Below, in pieces: positions 54,157 to 63,423 of a stretch of 64,000 nucleotides of DNA. The notes under the pieces are model-generated. The model did not search any database and was not told the DNA's origin. It saw only the letters and a list, made by a program, of their open reading frames with translations. Every line of letters starts with the position of its first letter. Within the stretch, counting starts at the first letter, position 1. The DNA lies in the NCBI RefSeq assembly GCF_900129685.1, contig NZ_FQWM01000001.1:620001-684000 (forward strand). Reading direction: 5' to 3'. The translations under genes were made by a program, and so were the position numbers. Source of the DNA: Cognatishimia maritima (GTDB taxonomy: Bacteria > Pseudomonadota > Alphaproteobacteria > Rhodobacterales > Rhodobacteraceae).

Positions 54157-55010
54157 GCTGCGTCCTTCCCTTTGTAGCCTGCCGCCTGGCGCGCATCGCA
54201 ATAATCTGTGTCCGAGCAGACAAACATCCGCCCACCGGCATCATCCACGATCACCTCATCCAAATAGCTTTCTTCGGCGCCGCACAGCCCACATGGATGG
54301 TCAGCCTTGGAGGCCTCAAACGGGTGATCTTCGAAATCTAGGCTGACGACCTGCGTGTAAGGCGGCAAAGCGTAAATCCGTTGTTCGCGCCCAGCGCCGA
54401 ACAGCTGAATTGCCGCCATGTCGCCCAGTTTTGGGTTGTCAAATTTTGGAATGGGCGATGGGTCCATGACATAGCGCCCTTCGACTTTGACAGGATAGGC
54501 ATAAGAGGTCGCGATATGGCCGTGGCGGCTGATGTCCTCATAAAGTTTCACATGCATCAGCCCGTATTCTTCAAGCGAATGCATCTTGCGTGTTTCGCTT
54601 TCGCGTGGCTCCAGAAAGCGCAGCGGTTCCGGGATGGGCACCTGATAGACAAGGATTTGATCCTCGGTCAGCGCCTCTTCGGGGATGCGGTGACGGGTCT
54701 GAATCACGCTGGCGTCGGAGGTCTTTGTGGTGGTGGTAACGCCTGCCGTGCGCTGAAAGAAAGAGCGGATCGAAACCGCATTGGTCGTGTCGTCCGCACC
54801 TTGGTCGATCACCTTGAATGTGTCTTCGGGTGTCAGCACAGCCGCAGACACCTGCACGCCGCCGGTGCCCCAACCATAGGGCATCGGCATTTCGCGGCTC
54901 GCAAACGGCACCTGATAGCCGGGGATTGCCAAACCTTTGAGGATCGCGCGACGGATCATGCGTTTGGTCTGTTCGTCAAGGTAGGCGAAGTTGTAATCTT
55001 GGTCGGTCAT
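54153..55010 (-). CDS. phnJ: Carbon-phosphorus lyase, PhnJ
   Basis: 285 aa radical-SAM enzyme that cleaves the C-P bond. The iron-sulfur cysteines are CGLC near residue 246 plus two later cysteines in FVCSDTDYC, matching the atypical C-x2-C-x21-C-x5-C pattern. Early residues NFAYLDEQTKRMIRRAILKG and VPFASREMPMPYGWGTGG are diagnostic. Overlaps phnI by 4 bp. Confidence 0.97.
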   Translation of the reverse strand: MTDQDYNFAYLDEQTKRMIRRAILKGLAIPGYQVPFASREMPMPYGWGTGGVQVSAAVLTPEDTFKVIDQGADDTTNAVSIRSFFQRTAGVTTTTKTSDASVIQTRHRIPEEALTEDQILVYQVPIPEPLRFLEPRESETRKMHSLEEYGLMHVKLYEDISRHGHIATSYAYPVKVEGRYVMDPSPIPKFDNPKLGDMAAIQLFGAGREQRIYALPPYTQVVSLDFEDHPFEASKADHPCGLCGAEESYLDEVIVDDAGGRMFVCSDTDYCDARQAAGYKGKDAA

Positions 55011-56095
55011 TCCGCAGCCTCCGGCACCTGATCGGCCCCTGCTTCGCGCCGCAGTTTACGCACCAGTTCCAGTTCGGATTGGAAATCGACGTAATGCGGC
55101 AGTTTGATGTGTTCGAGGAACCCCGTCGCCTGAATATTGTCGGCGTGGTAAAGCACGAATTCTGCGTCCTGCGCCGGGGCACCAACATTGTCCTCGCCCA
55201 GTTCCTCCCACCGCAGCGCCCGGTCGACCAGCGCCATGGATATGGATTTGCGTTCACTTTGGCCAAAGACCAGCCCATAGCCGCGCGTGAATTGCGGCGG
55301 TTCGGTTTTGGAGCCTTTGAACTGGTTCACGGTTTCGCATTCGGTCAGGGTGATTTCCCCGATCTCAATCGCGAAGCCCAGTTCGGGGATCTCCATCTCC
55401 ACCGGCACCATGCCAATCCGCAATTCACCGACAAATGCGTGGTTGCGCCCGTAGCCGCGTTGGGTGGAATAGGCGAGGCCCAGCGTGAACCCCTCATCCG
55501 CACGTGTTAGCGCCTGAAGCCGCAGCGCACGGCTGGCGGGCATTTCAAGCGGTTCGCGTGTCAAATCAGGCGGCGTGGTGTCCTCGGCGGGTGCTTCTTC
55601 GATCAATCCCTCACGGTTGAGGAATTCGGTCACATGCGGCACATCGCCTGGGGCGACATCGCGCGAAGGCGCTTCGGGCACTTCTCCGTCTGCGGCCAGT
55701 TTGAAATCCAGCAAGCGGTGCGTGTAGTCAAAGGTTGGCCCCAAGACCTGCCCGCCGGGCAAATCTTTGAAGGTCGCAGAGATACGCCGGTCGCAGGCCA
55801 TTTCGCCAGTGGACACCGGCTCTGACGCGCCAAAGCGCGGCAAGGTGGTGCGGTACGCCCGGATCAAAAAGATCGCTTCGATCAGGTCGCCGCGCGATTG
55901 CTTGATCGCCAACGCCGCAAGGTCGGGATCGTATAGCGACCCCTCAGCCATTACCCGATCAACAGCCAGTTTTAGCTGCTCGCGGATCTGCGTAACGCTG
56001 AGGTCGGCCACATCGGTATCACCACGGCGCTCTTCGGCCAGCCAAGCATGGGCGTTTGCAATGGCGCGTTCACCGCCTTTGACTGCAACGTACAT
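55007..56095 (-). CDS. phnI: C-P lyase subunit PhnI
   Basis: 362 aa. MYVAVKGGERAIANAHAWLA is the standard N-terminus, followed by AVDRVMAEGSLYDPDLAALA and GFTLGLAYSTQRGYGRNH. As nucleosidase, with PhnGHL, it replaces adenine of ATP by the phosphonate. Its start overlaps the phnH stop by one base. Confidence 0.97.
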   Translation of the reverse strand: MYVAVKGGERAIANAHAWLAEERRGDTDVADLSVTQIREQLKLAVDRVMAEGSLYDPDLAALAIKQSRGDLIEAIFLIRAYRTTLPRFGASEPVSTGEMACDRRISATFKDLPGGQVLGPTFDYTHRLLDFKLAADGEVPEAPSRDVAPGDVPHVTEFLNREGLIEEAPAEDTTPPDLTREPLEMPASRALRLQALTRADEGFTLGLAYSTQRGYGRNHAFVGELRIGMVPVEMEIPELGFAIEIGEITLTECETVNQFKGSKTEPPQFTRGYGLVFGQSERKSISMALVDRALRWEELGEDNVGAPAQDAEFVLYHADNIQATGFLEHIKLPHYVDFQSELELVRKLRREAGADQVPEAAE

Positions 56096-56658
56096 CAGGA
56101 CACCTCTGTCGTTCTTGGCAGCGCGGCCAATTGGCTGCCGCTGGTCAGGATAAAATCAAGCCCCAAAGGAAAGAGCGCGCGGTTCTGTTGGAAGGCCTGC
56201 ACCGATGGCAATGACAGCGCCGCATTGGTTTTGATCCCCGGACCGCTGAGCGTCGCACCGGACTGCGTCAGCGCCTCACATTCTACGATCAACGTGGCAG
56301 ATCGGTCAGGATATTCAGACGTACCAACGGGATAGACCGAAAGCGGGTTCAGGGCCTCCCACGTGCCAACCGCGAACATGCAGTGGCTTGGCCCGGTCAA
56401 TGGCGCGCCGGTGTGAAAGGCCAGCCACGCACGCACGGCGTCGCAATCGGCGTCCCCGGCCAAATAGACCGGCGTGTCGGTGTCACAAAGCGTCAGCAAC
56501 ACGCTGCCTGCCGCTTTGGACAACGGCGCGGGGGGTTCAGCACCGGCGATATCCTGCAAAGTCCCGGGGCGCGCCATGGCTTCCATTACGCTGCGAAATG
56601 CATGGGCCGATTGGACGGCTGGGTTGGCAAAGCCACCGGAAAGGGTTTCTGCCTGCAT
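56095..56658 (-). CDS. phnH: C-P lyase subunit PhnH
   Basis: 187 aa. GGFANPAVQSAHAFRSVMEA and MARPGTLQDIAG are typical. A core subunit of the PhnGHIJ complex without known catalytic residues. It shares a base with phnG at 56658. Confidence 0.95.
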   Translation of the reverse strand: MQAETLSGGFANPAVQSAHAFRSVMEAMARPGTLQDIAGAEPPAPLSKAAGSVLLTLCDTDTPVYLAGDADCDAVRAWLAFHTGAPLTGPSHCMFAVGTWEALNPLSVYPVGTSEYPDRSATLIVECEALTQSGATLSGPGIKTNAALSLPSVQAFQQNRALFPLGLDFILTSGSQLAALPRTTEVS

Positions 56659-57113
56659 CAGTCCTCTCCTCGTGCCATGGTGAAAAACTCGACCTTGGTG
56701 GCCGCCGCTTTGGCCGCGCGCGCGGCCTTTTTGGCGGCCATTTCTTCTTCAAGCGGGGTCAAAACAGCAGAACGCACGGCCTCTGCTTGTGGTCCCTGCA
56801 TCAGGGCATCCACCAGCGCTGCGGCCTCAGTATCTGCTTTGCGGCGTCCTTGGATATAAGCGTGCCCGACCTCTCCGGTCTCTAAGGTCAGCGCACAACG
56901 CGTGACGGTCATTTCGCCCAAATTGAATGGCGCGCCCGTGGCCCCTGCCCGACCGCGCACCATGGTACTGCCGATCTCCGGCGCACGCAGCCAAGTAAAC
57001 AGGGGGCGCTCCATGGCGGCATCCAGAAGGGTTGCTACCCGCCCCGCTGGCGCTTTTGCCAGCAGGCCCATCCAATGTTTGCGCAGCGCATTTTCGTCGA
57101 ATGTATCTTTCAT
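56658..57113 (-). CDS. phnG: C-P lyase subunit PhnG
   Basis: 151 aa from ATG 57113 (MKDTFDENALRKHWMGLLAK); the frame continues to 57149 but overlaps the operator region. LTWLRAPE-like FTWLRAPEIGSTMVRGRAG and GEVGHAYIQGRRKADTEAAA are family signatures. The Lys/Ala-rich C-terminus (KKAARAAKAAATKVEF) is typical. First gene of the phnGHIJKLN operon, divergent from phnF. Confidence 0.95.
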   Translation of the reverse strand: MKDTFDENALRKHWMGLLAKAPAGRVATLLDAAMERPLFTWLRAPEIGSTMVRGRAGATGAPFNLGEMTVTRCALTLETGEVGHAYIQGRRKADTEAAALVDALMQGPQAEAVRSAVLTPLEEEMAAKKAARAAKAAATKVEFFTMARGED

Positions 57114-57133
57114 CTCGACAACTGTTCCGTTCC

Positions 57134-57148
57134 CTATACAACTATACA
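57134..57148. promoter_or_regulatory. Candidate PhnF operator
   Basis: CTATACA occurs twice, 57134-57140 and 57142-57148, 8 bp apart, just upstream of phnG in the phnG-phnF intergenic region. GntR/HutC-family sites often contain TATAC. An AT-rich -10-like TTAAGATATG (minus strand) is adjacent. Confidence 0.4.
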
Positions 57149-57187
57149 TATCTTAACATTTTCGCGGCAAGAAGACAGCGAAGATTT

Positions 57188-57205
57188 GTGAAACTTGCGT
57201 GACAA
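57188..57205. promoter_or_regulatory. Weak Pho-box-like sequence between phnG and phnF
   Basis: On the minus strand TTGTCAC-GCAA-GTTTCAC has the 7-4-7 layout of a PhoB site (CTGTCAT repeats), with about 5 and 4 matches per half. It overlaps the phnF leader. Tentative. Confidence 0.3.
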
Positions 57206-57215
57206 GGAGACGACA

Positions 57216-57926
57216 ATGCAGGCCAAAACGCCCATCTGGAAGGCGATTGCCGACGCCTTGCGCAGCGACCTCGCCGAGGGGCGCTACGCCCCCGGCGACA
57301 AGCTGCCGACCGAGGCGGCCTTGGCAGAGCGGTTTGGCGTCAATCGGCATACGGTGCGGCATGGGATCTCTGCTTTGATTGATGAAGGTCTTGTCCGCAC
57401 CCGGCGCGGGGCTGGGGCGTTTGTCGCGACGACACCGACCGACTACCCCATCGGCAAACGCGTGCGGTTCCATGAGAACCTGATCGCTGCAGGGCGGCGA
57501 CCCGAAAAAACCGTACTGCACCTAGAGGAACGTGCAGCCACCGATGGCGAAGCCAAGGCACTGCAAATCGCTCCGGGCACGCTGATCTGCGCTTATCACG
57601 GGCTATCGCTGGCCGATGGACAACCCATCGCTGTGTTTGAAAGCCTCTTCCCGCTGGATCACCTGCTGGGCATCAGCCAAGCATTAACAGAAATCAGCAG
57701 CGTAACCGAAGCGTTGGCTGCTGTAGGCGTACATGACTACACACGCGCTTCGACGCGCTTGACCGCTGTGCGCGCCTCTGCAACGCAGGCTTTGCACTTG
57801 CAAGTGGCAGAGGGTGATCCCCTCTTGCGGTCTTCCAGTGTGAATGTGGACATGTCAGGCATGCCCATCGAATACGGGCGCACGTGGTTTGCGGGGGACC
57901 GGGTGACTTTGACGCTGGAAGGTTAA
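57216..57926 (+). CDS. phnF: GntR-family regulator PhnF
   Basis: 236 aa from ATG 57216 with AAGGAG upstream. The winged helix ([20 protein letters not shown], then [20 protein letters not shown], residues about 12-60) is followed by a UTRA effector domain (from [18 protein letters not shown] to the end). It is divergent from phnGHIJKLN and probably represses it when phosphate or phosphonate status is low-demand. Its stop overlaps that of the convergent hexapeptide gene. Confidence 0.93.
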   Translation: MQAKTPIWKAIADALRSDLAEGRYAPGDKLPTEAALAERFGVNRHTVRHGISALIDEGLVRTRRGAGAFVATTPTDYPIGKRVRFHENLIAAGRRPEKTVLHLEERAATDGEAKALQIAPGTLICAYHGLSLADGQPIAVFESLFPLDHLLGISQALTEISSVTEALAAVGVHDYTRASTRLTAVRASATQALHLQVAEGDPLLRSSSVNVDMSGMPIEYGRTWFAGDRVTLTLEG

Positions 57927-58540
57927 CCTTCGTATTTTTCCAAGAACGCTTCGGCGGACAGCGCACGGAAATCCTCCAGCGCCGCGCGCAAAGCCTCATG
58001 CGGCCAATCCCACCACGCAAGCGCCATCAAACGCTCTGCGATGTTGAGTGGTTGGCGCAGACGCAAGGGTTTGGCCGGCGTCCCGGCGACAATGGTGTAG
58101 GGATCGACGTCCTTGGTCACAACCGCGCCTGAGGCCACAACAGCGCCGTCGCCCAAAGTGACTTCTGGCTTGATCTGCGCGCCTGCCCCAATCCAAGTGT
58201 CATGCCCGATATGTGCGATCCGTGATCGGCGATGGGCAAAGAATTTCGCATCGCGGTCCGCGTCGTCCCAATAGTCGTCAGAGCGATAGAGGAAGTGGTG
58301 ACAGGCGGCGGTGTCCAGCGGATGATCCGTCGCACCGATCCGAGAAAAGGCGGCGATATTGGCAAACTTCCCGATCTTGGCGTTGGCAATATCAGCATAG
58401 CGGTCGCAATAGCTGTAGTCGCCAAACTCCGAATGCGCGACCCGGCTGCCTTTGCCGATTTCGACAAAGGCACCGAAAGTGCTGTCGGTGATTTCACATT
58501 CGGGGTGGATAAACGGCTTTTCGGCGGAGAGGCGTGCCAT
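57923..58540 (-). CDS. Hexapeptide-repeat acetyltransferase-like phosphonate-metabolism protein
   Basis: 205 aa left-handed beta-helix protein with imperfect hexapeptides (residues about 14-70 and 110-150, for example [20 protein letters not shown]) and the [20 protein letters not shown] segment of xenobiotic acetyltransferases. Family members are commonly found in phn operons; acetylation of aminoalkylphosphonates (as PhnO does) is a possible but unproved role. Last gene of the phnCDE operon. Confidence 0.85.
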   Translation of the reverse strand: MARLSAEKPFIHPECEITDSTFGAFVEIGKGSRVAHSEFGDYSYCDRYADIANAKIGKFANIAAFSRIGATDHPLDTAACHHFLYRSDDYWDDADRDAKFFAHRRSRIAHIGHDTWIGAGAQIKPEVTLGDGAVVASGAVVTKDVDPYTIVAGTPAKPLRLRQPLNIAERLMALAWWDWPHEALRAALEDFRALSAEAFLEKYEG

Positions 58541-58542
58541 GA

Positions 58543-59184
58543 TCAGAAGTCCCTTTCTTCGCCGGTAAAGCGAAAGAATTTACCTGTGTCGGCCATTTGC
58601 AGGCCAAGTGCGATGTCAAGAATACCCTTGGCGACCTCTGTCGGGTCTTCTTCGGCGTCCGCTCCGCCCATGTCAGTGCGCACCCAGCCGGGATCGACCA
58701 AAGCCACAGGGATGCCTTCCGGGTCTAGCGCTGTCGCGAGGCCCTGTATGACTTTGTTCACCGCCGCCTTGGACGCGCGATAGGCGATCCGGTCGGCCTT
58801 GCGATAACCCATCCAGGCCATTTGCGAACTTATCGTCACAATCTTGGGCGCTGCACTGGTGCGCAACTGCGGTAGCACCGACTGGGCGACGGCCAAAGGC
58901 GCGATGCTGTTCACCGTCAGCGTATGGGCGAAGCCAGCAAAATCCATATCCAGCGGCGATTGACGCGTGGGTGTTATCACGCCTGCGTTGTTGATCAGAA
59001 TGTCGACCGGACCGAGGTCGGCCAGCTGGTCTGCAATTGTCTCTGGCGTATCCAGCGTCAAGGCAATGCTGCCATCGCGCCCGTCCCTCGTTGTGCCAAT
59101 TGGATCGTGCCCGGCTGCTTTTGCCGCCACAAACAGCGCAGCACCAATACCGCGGTTGGTTCCGGTAATCAGAATGCGTGCCAT
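58543..59184 (-). CDS. SDR-family oxidoreductase in the phn operon
   Basis: 213 aa. Rossmann motif [13 protein letters not shown] (residues 5-17), NNAGV, catalytic Ser in ISSQMAW and YRASKAA (YxxxK). Its ATG overlaps the end of phnE2 by one base and it ends 2 bp before the hexapeptide gene. Substrate unknown; it may act on carbonyl products of phosphonate breakdown or simply ride in the operon. Confidence 0.85.
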   Translation of the reverse strand: MARILITGTNRGIGAALFVAAKAAGHDPIGTTRDGRDGSIALTLDTPETIADQLADLGPVDILINNAGVITPTRQSPLDMDFAGFAHTLTVNSIAPLAVAQSVLPQLRTSAAPKIVTISSQMAWMGYRKADRIAYRASKAAVNKVIQGLATALDPEGIPVALVDPGWVRTDMGGADAEEDPTEVAKGILDIALGLQMADTGKFFRFTGEERDF

Positions 59185-60497
59185 TAGTCTTTGCGGTCAA
59201 TCAGTTTGCCACGCAGCCAGCCCGAGAACCAATCCATAAACATCACCATGACAACGATCAGAACGATGTAATAGGCAACTTCTTCCCAGTCTTTCTGGGT
59301 CTGGATCGCTTGCGTCAACATCAAACCAATGCCGCCGCCGGTGATCGCCCCGATAATAGTGGCCGAGCGTGTGTTGGATTCCAAGAAGTATAGGATCTGT
59401 GCCAGCAGCACCGGTACGACCTGTGGGATCACGCCAAAGCGATACCTCTGTAGCGGCTTGGCCCCGGTCGAGGACACACCTTCGATCTGCTTTCCGTCTA
59501 CGTTTTCCAGCGCTTCAGAGAATATCTTGCCAAATGTACCTGTGTCCGTAATCAGGATCGCCAGTGCCCCAGTCAATGGACCTGGCCCAAAGGCGCGAGC
59601 CAAAACCACGGTCCAAATCAAGGCATCCACACCGCGCAAGAAGTCAAACAACCGACGCGTTGCCGCCCGCAAAACCATCACTGGGGAAAACCGCTTGGCC
59701 GCAAGAAAAGCCAGAGGCAAAGCAATGATCGCGGCCCCCATGGTGCCCAGAAACGCCATCAGAATGGTTTCTCCGATAGCCCAGGCCACGTCTTTGTGTC
59801 GCCACATCGGATTGTTCCACCAATCCGAGATCGCACCAGCAATGTTGCTGCGCGCCGGGTCGATCTGTTCGCCGAACAAGATCGTGGCAAGGCCCTGCCC
59901 GTGGTACGGGCTGTCCAGCGTGAACCAAAAAAGTTCCCAGCCGGGGAAATAGTTGAACACTTCGGTGCGCGATCCGGTCAGCGTGATGCGCCCTTCCGGG
60001 GTGGTAATGCCAATGCGACGGTTAGAGGCGGAAATCCAATCTGGAAGGTCTGTGGGCAGATTGCTGATCAGGCTGCGCCCCTCAGCCTGCACTTCGATCA
60101 TCGGAAAGCCCGGAAGTTCGATTTCTGTCCGGTTTTCTGGCAGATAGCGCACGATGTGGTTGCCACCCAGATCAATGATGATGACCTCGTCCCCAGTCAC
60201 CCAATCGGGGCGCTGACCTTCGGGATATGTGCCTTTGCGTTCGCCTTCGACGGCATAGGTGATCTCTCCTGAGCGGTTGTCGCGGGTGACATGCACCTTA
60301 TGAGACCAGCTGTCAGAGGCCAGCGTGACCGCATTGTTAAGATTGGCGCGTCCGGCAAGGCCCGGCAGATCAAAGGCGAAAAAGATATAGATCAGATAAA
60401 GCAGGATGACCGCAGGGATGGCATAGCCGATCAGCCGTTTGCGCTGAAACAGCCTGTCCGCATTTTCTTTGGCGAAACTCAGATCAGTTGCGGTCAT
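59184..60497 (-). CDS. phnE: Phosphonate ABC transporter permease PhnE2
   Basis: 437 aa. One N-terminal membrane segment (LIGYAIPAVILLYLIYIFFA), a large periplasmic region (about residues 45-235), then five C-terminal membrane segments with the EAA-like loop GKIFSEALENVDGKQIEGV. The second, longer PhnE of a pair, typical of alphaproteobacteria. Overlaps phnE1 by 4 bp. Confidence 0.93.
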   Translation of the reverse strand: MTATDLSFAKENADRLFQRKRLIGYAIPAVILLYLIYIFFAFDLPGLAGRANLNNAVTLASDSWSHKVHVTRDNRSGEITYAVEGERKGTYPEGQRPDWVTGDEVIIIDLGGNHIVRYLPENRTEIELPGFPMIEVQAEGRSLISNLPTDLPDWISASNRRIGITTPEGRITLTGSRTEVFNYFPGWELFWFTLDSPYHGQGLATILFGEQIDPARSNIAGAISDWWNNPMWRHKDVAWAIGETILMAFLGTMGAAIIALPLAFLAAKRFSPVMVLRAATRRLFDFLRGVDALIWTVVLARAFGPGPLTGALAILITDTGTFGKIFSEALENVDGKQIEGVSSTGAKPLQRYRFGVIPQVVPVLLAQILYFLESNTRSATIIGAITGGGIGLMLTQAIQTQKDWEEVAYYIVLIVVMVMFMDWFSGWLRGKLIDRKD

Positions 60498-61369
60498 TGG
60501 CCCTGCCCCTCTGTCAGTCGATTGCGATAGCGGCTGGACACCTGATCGAAGAAGACAATGGTGCCAAACAGCAGGATGAAAATTGCCGCGGCTTCGTCAA
60601 AGCGGCCCGGCCCCCAAGCCATCGCATTGCGCAGCTCGTAGCCAAGGCCGCCAGCGCCGACAAAACCGAGAATGGCCGACGCACGGATGTTGATCTCAAA
60701 ACGCAGAAGCGCATAGCTGATGTAGTTTGGCGCGACCTGTGGCAGGACACCCAACAGCATGCGCTGCGACCAAGTCGCCCCGGTGGACGCCAACCCTTCG
60801 ACAGGTTTCAGGTCCGCATTTTCCGCAACCTCGGAAAACATCTTGCCCAACGCGCCAGCCGTATGGATCGCAATGGCAATCATTGCAGGCACCGGTCCGC
60901 CGCCAAGAACAAAAATCAAAACAAGCGCAATCACGATCTCTGGCACGGCGCGCATGATGTCGGCCACACGGCGGAAGAGCGGGATCAGCCGTGGCCATCT
61001 GGCCAAACCACGTGTTCCCAAGAGCGAAAGGAACAGGCCGCCGATGGCCCCAATCAGAGTAGAAACAGCAGCGATATTGATGGTTTCCACTAAGGCTGGA
61101 AAATACTTTGCAATCAAAGACGGCAGATCGGCGCGTTTTTCCCAGGCCTCAGACAGAACATCAGCCGGGTAGTCCCCGATCTGGTGCAAACCTTCCCAGA
61201 AGCCGCCCGCGTTGCGGTCATCGGCAACATTGAAGCCCGACACCATCAGAACGGCAAAGATCAAAAGCGCCAAGCCACCATAAAGCCTGCGTCGTTGGAC
61301 CTGCGCCATATAGCTTGCTTGGATGCTGTCCACGCTGTCCGGCGCGCCGCTGAGTGAGATTTCTGCCAT
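60494..61369 (-). CDS. phnE: Phosphonate ABC transporter permease PhnE1
   Basis: 291 aa from ATG 61369 (GAGGG upstream; a TTG at 61384 is in frame). Membrane segments start at LYGGLALLIFAVLMVSGF; the EAA-like loop is GKMFSEVAENADLKPVEGLA. It pairs with PhnE2 to form the importer for phosphonates. Confidence 0.93.
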   Translation of the reverse strand: MAEISLSGAPDSVDSIQASYMAQVQRRRLYGGLALLIFAVLMVSGFNVADDRNAGGFWEGLHQIGDYPADVLSEAWEKRADLPSLIAKYFPALVETINIAAVSTLIGAIGGLFLSLLGTRGLARWPRLIPLFRRVADIMRAVPEIVIALVLIFVLGGGPVPAMIAIAIHTAGALGKMFSEVAENADLKPVEGLASTGATWSQRMLLGVLPQVAPNYISYALLRFEINIRASAILGFVGAGGLGYELRNAMAWGPGRFDEAAAIFILLFGTIVFFDQVSSRYRNRLTEGQGQ

Positions 61370-61391
61370 GCTGCCCTCAACCAAAAAAATA

Positions 61392-61415
61392 CCGGCGGCC
61401 CCAGAGGGCCACCGG
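61392..61415 (-). terminator. Terminator-like hairpin between phnD and phnE1
   Basis: CCGGCGGCCC (61392-61401) pairs with GGGCCACCGG (61406-61415), 9 of 10 pairs with one C-A mismatch and a 4-nt loop. On the minus strand it is followed by TATTTTTTT. This fits an intrinsic terminator that would reduce expression of the permeases relative to phnC and phnD. Confidence 0.75.
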
Positions 61416-61433
61416 ACACGTCATTGAAATGGC

Positions 61434-62345
61434 TTAGCCACCGATTTTCGCTTTGCGCGCTTCAACGATGGAGACGTAGGTGTCGTGCGTGACAGGCTGG
61501 AAGCCAAGCGTGTCCCCCGCTGCAACGCCATAGGCGCAATCCGCGTCACGCTCATGCAGGCCGTCAACCAGTGCGGTCATGGTTTCACGCACGTCCGCTG
61601 GCAGAGCCTTGCGCAGAACAACCGGACCTTCTGGGATCACGTTGGATTTCCAGATTTGAACCATGTCGTTCATGTCAACCAGACCCGCGTCAACTGCTTT
61701 GCGCAGCGCGCCAGAGTTGTAGCCGTCTTCCCAGTTGCCTTGACCGTCAGCCCAGGTCACGCCGCCGTCGATGTCGCCGTTGTTCACTGCAACGATGGTC
61801 TGCTCGTGGCCACCGGTGAATTTCACTTCGCCGAAGTATTCGCCGGATTCCATTGTGATGCCGTCTTTGTACTGCGGGATCTCGATGGATGGGATCAGGT
61901 AACCGGATGTGGAGTTCGGGTCGCCAAAGCCAAAGACTTTGCCTTCCATGTCATCCAAAGAGGTAACGCCGCTGTCTTTGCGTGCAAACCCGATGGAGTG
62001 ATAACCGATGGAACCGTCAACGTTCACTTTGATCAGAACAGGCTCTACTGCTTCTGGGTCTTGCAGATATGTCGCTGCATAAGATGATGCGCCCAACCAT
62101 GCCATGTCGATGGTGCCGCCCAACAGGCCTTGGATCACGCCGTTATAATCCGCAGGCGCGAACAGTTTGGTTTCAACACCCAGCGCTTCGGTGGTGTAGT
62201 CTGCCAGACACTGGTAAGAGTTCATACGGTCCTGCGCGTTTTCACCACCCAGAATGCCGATACGGAATTCAGTGATGTCTGCGGCAAAAGCACCGGTGGT
62301 CAGGGCAGTCGTGGCGACAAGCGCCATTGCAAAGGTCTTTTTCAT
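61434..62345 (-). CDS. phnD: Phosphonate ABC transporter substrate-binding protein
   Basis: 303 aa from ATG 62345 with GGAGAA upstream (an ATG at 62357 lies inside that site). The signal peptide (FAMALVATTALTTGAFA) precedes FRIGILGGENAQDRMNSYQC. FGFGDPNSTSGYLIPS and VTWADGQGNWEDG are PhnD family signatures. Binds organophosphonates in the periplasm. Confidence 0.95.
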   Translation of the reverse strand: MKKTFAMALVATTALTTGAFAADITEFRIGILGGENAQDRMNSYQCLADYTTEALGVETKLFAPADYNGVIQGLLGGTIDMAWLGASSYAATYLQDPEAVEPVLIKVNVDGSIGYHSIGFARKDSGVTSLDDMEGKVFGFGDPNSTSGYLIPSIEIPQYKDGITMESGEYFGEVKFTGGHEQTIVAVNNGDIDGGVTWADGQGNWEDGYNSGALRKAVDAGLVDMNDMVQIWKSNVIPEGPVVLRKALPADVRETMTALVDGLHERDADCAYGVAAGDTLGFQPVTHDTYVSIVEARKAKIGG

Positions 62346-62402
62346 CAGTTTCTCCATTAGGTTAGATGAAGGTCGCCTGCATGAGGCGCAGGGTTTACTG
62401 GC

Positions 62403-63218
62403 TCAGATGAAGGCTTCCGCCTCGCGGACTTCCGGTCTGTCCAGGGTCTCAATTTCTGTCGATGTGGCGGCTTCGGAGAAATCCGAACCGGCCCCATAGA
62501 TGTCGCGTGCAACGCCGGTGGTCAGTTGCTCTGGCGTGCCATCAAAAACGATGCGCCCGTCGCGCATGCCGATCACACGGTCGCAATACCGGCGCGCGGT
62601 GTCGAGCGTATGAAGGTTCGCAATCACCATGCGCCCGTCTTCTTCGTGAATGGTCCGCAACGACTGCATCACAACCTGCGCGTTCATCGGGTCAAGCGAG
62701 GCAATCGGTTCATCTGCCAAGATAATTTTGGGGTCCTGCATCAGGGCGCGCGCAATCGCGACGCGCTGTTGCTGGCCACCCGACAGCGCTTCGGCGCGCT
62801 TTGGGGCCTGTTCAGCGATGCCCAGACGATCGAGAATTTCAATCGCTCGGTGGATGTCAGACTGGGGATACAGATTGAACATGGTCGCCAATGTCGAGCG
62901 TTTGTTCAGCGTGCCATGCAAAACGTTTGAAACAACGTCCATGCGCGGCACAAGGTTGAATTGCTGAAAGATCATCGCGCAGCGCGATTGCCAGTCTCGC
63001 TTCGCTGCGCCCCGCAACGCGGTGATCTCTTCGCCTTCAAAGGTGATTGTTCCGCTGGTCGCGTCACTCAGCCGGTTGACCATGCGCAGAAGCGTGGATT
63101 TGCCCGCCCCTGACCGGCCAATGATGCCGATCATTGTCGGCTTATCGACCGTGATATTGGCCGCGTCTACAGCCGTGTTTTGCCCAAATTGCTTGGTCAG
63201 CGCGTCTATCTTCAGCAT
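62403..63218 (-). CDS. phnC: Phosphonate ABC transporter ATPase
   Basis: 271 aa. Walker A is [17 protein letters not shown] (residues 34-50), the signature is [16 protein letters not shown], and Walker B is [15 protein letters not shown]. Energises phosphonate uptake. First gene of phnCDE1E2-SDR-hexapeptide, with two Pho-box-like sites in front. Confidence 0.95.
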   Translation of the reverse strand: MLKIDALTKQFGQNTAVDAANITVDKPTMIGIIGRSGAGKSTLLRMVNRLSDATSGTITFEGEEITALRGAAKRDWQSRCAMIFQQFNLVPRMDVVSNVLHGTLNKRSTLATMFNLYPQSDIHRAIEILDRLGIAEQAPKRAEALSGGQQQRVAIARALMQDPKIILADEPIASLDPMNAQVVMQSLRTIHEEDGRMVIANLHTLDTARRYCDRVIGMRDGRIVFDGTPEQLTTGVARDIYGAGSDFSEAATSTEIETLDRPEVREAEAFI

Positions 63219-63255
63219 ATTGCCCCCATGTCCGAAGGCTGGCTAACGGCTGAAA

Positions 63256-63273
63256 ACAACAGTCACGTGACAT
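63256..63273 (-). promoter_or_regulatory. Pho-box-like site near phnC
   Basis: On the minus strand ATGTCAC-GTGA-CTGTTGT shows the 7-4-7 layout of PhoB sites, about five of seven matches per half, 38 bp before the phnC ATG. Confidence 0.45.
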
Positions 63274-63298
63274 AAATATTTCGGTTTTGTTGCATTTT

Positions 63299-63316
63299 AT
63301 GACGAAACGCTGACAA
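63299..63316 (-). promoter_or_regulatory. Pho box upstream of phnC
   Basis: On the minus strand TTGTCAG-CGTT-TCGTCAT gives two PhoB half sites (consensus CTGTCAT) with 4-bp spacing and five matches each, 81 bp before phnC. Supports phosphate-starvation control of phosphonate uptake. Confidence 0.6.
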
Positions 63317-63423
63317 AACACGCCTTAAGCTGCGCTGAAGCATTGCTTTCAACTAATCCGTGCATGATGCCTGCGCGTTACAAATTTGTTACAACTGCCG
63401 CAATGTCGCGCTATCGTGGCTTT

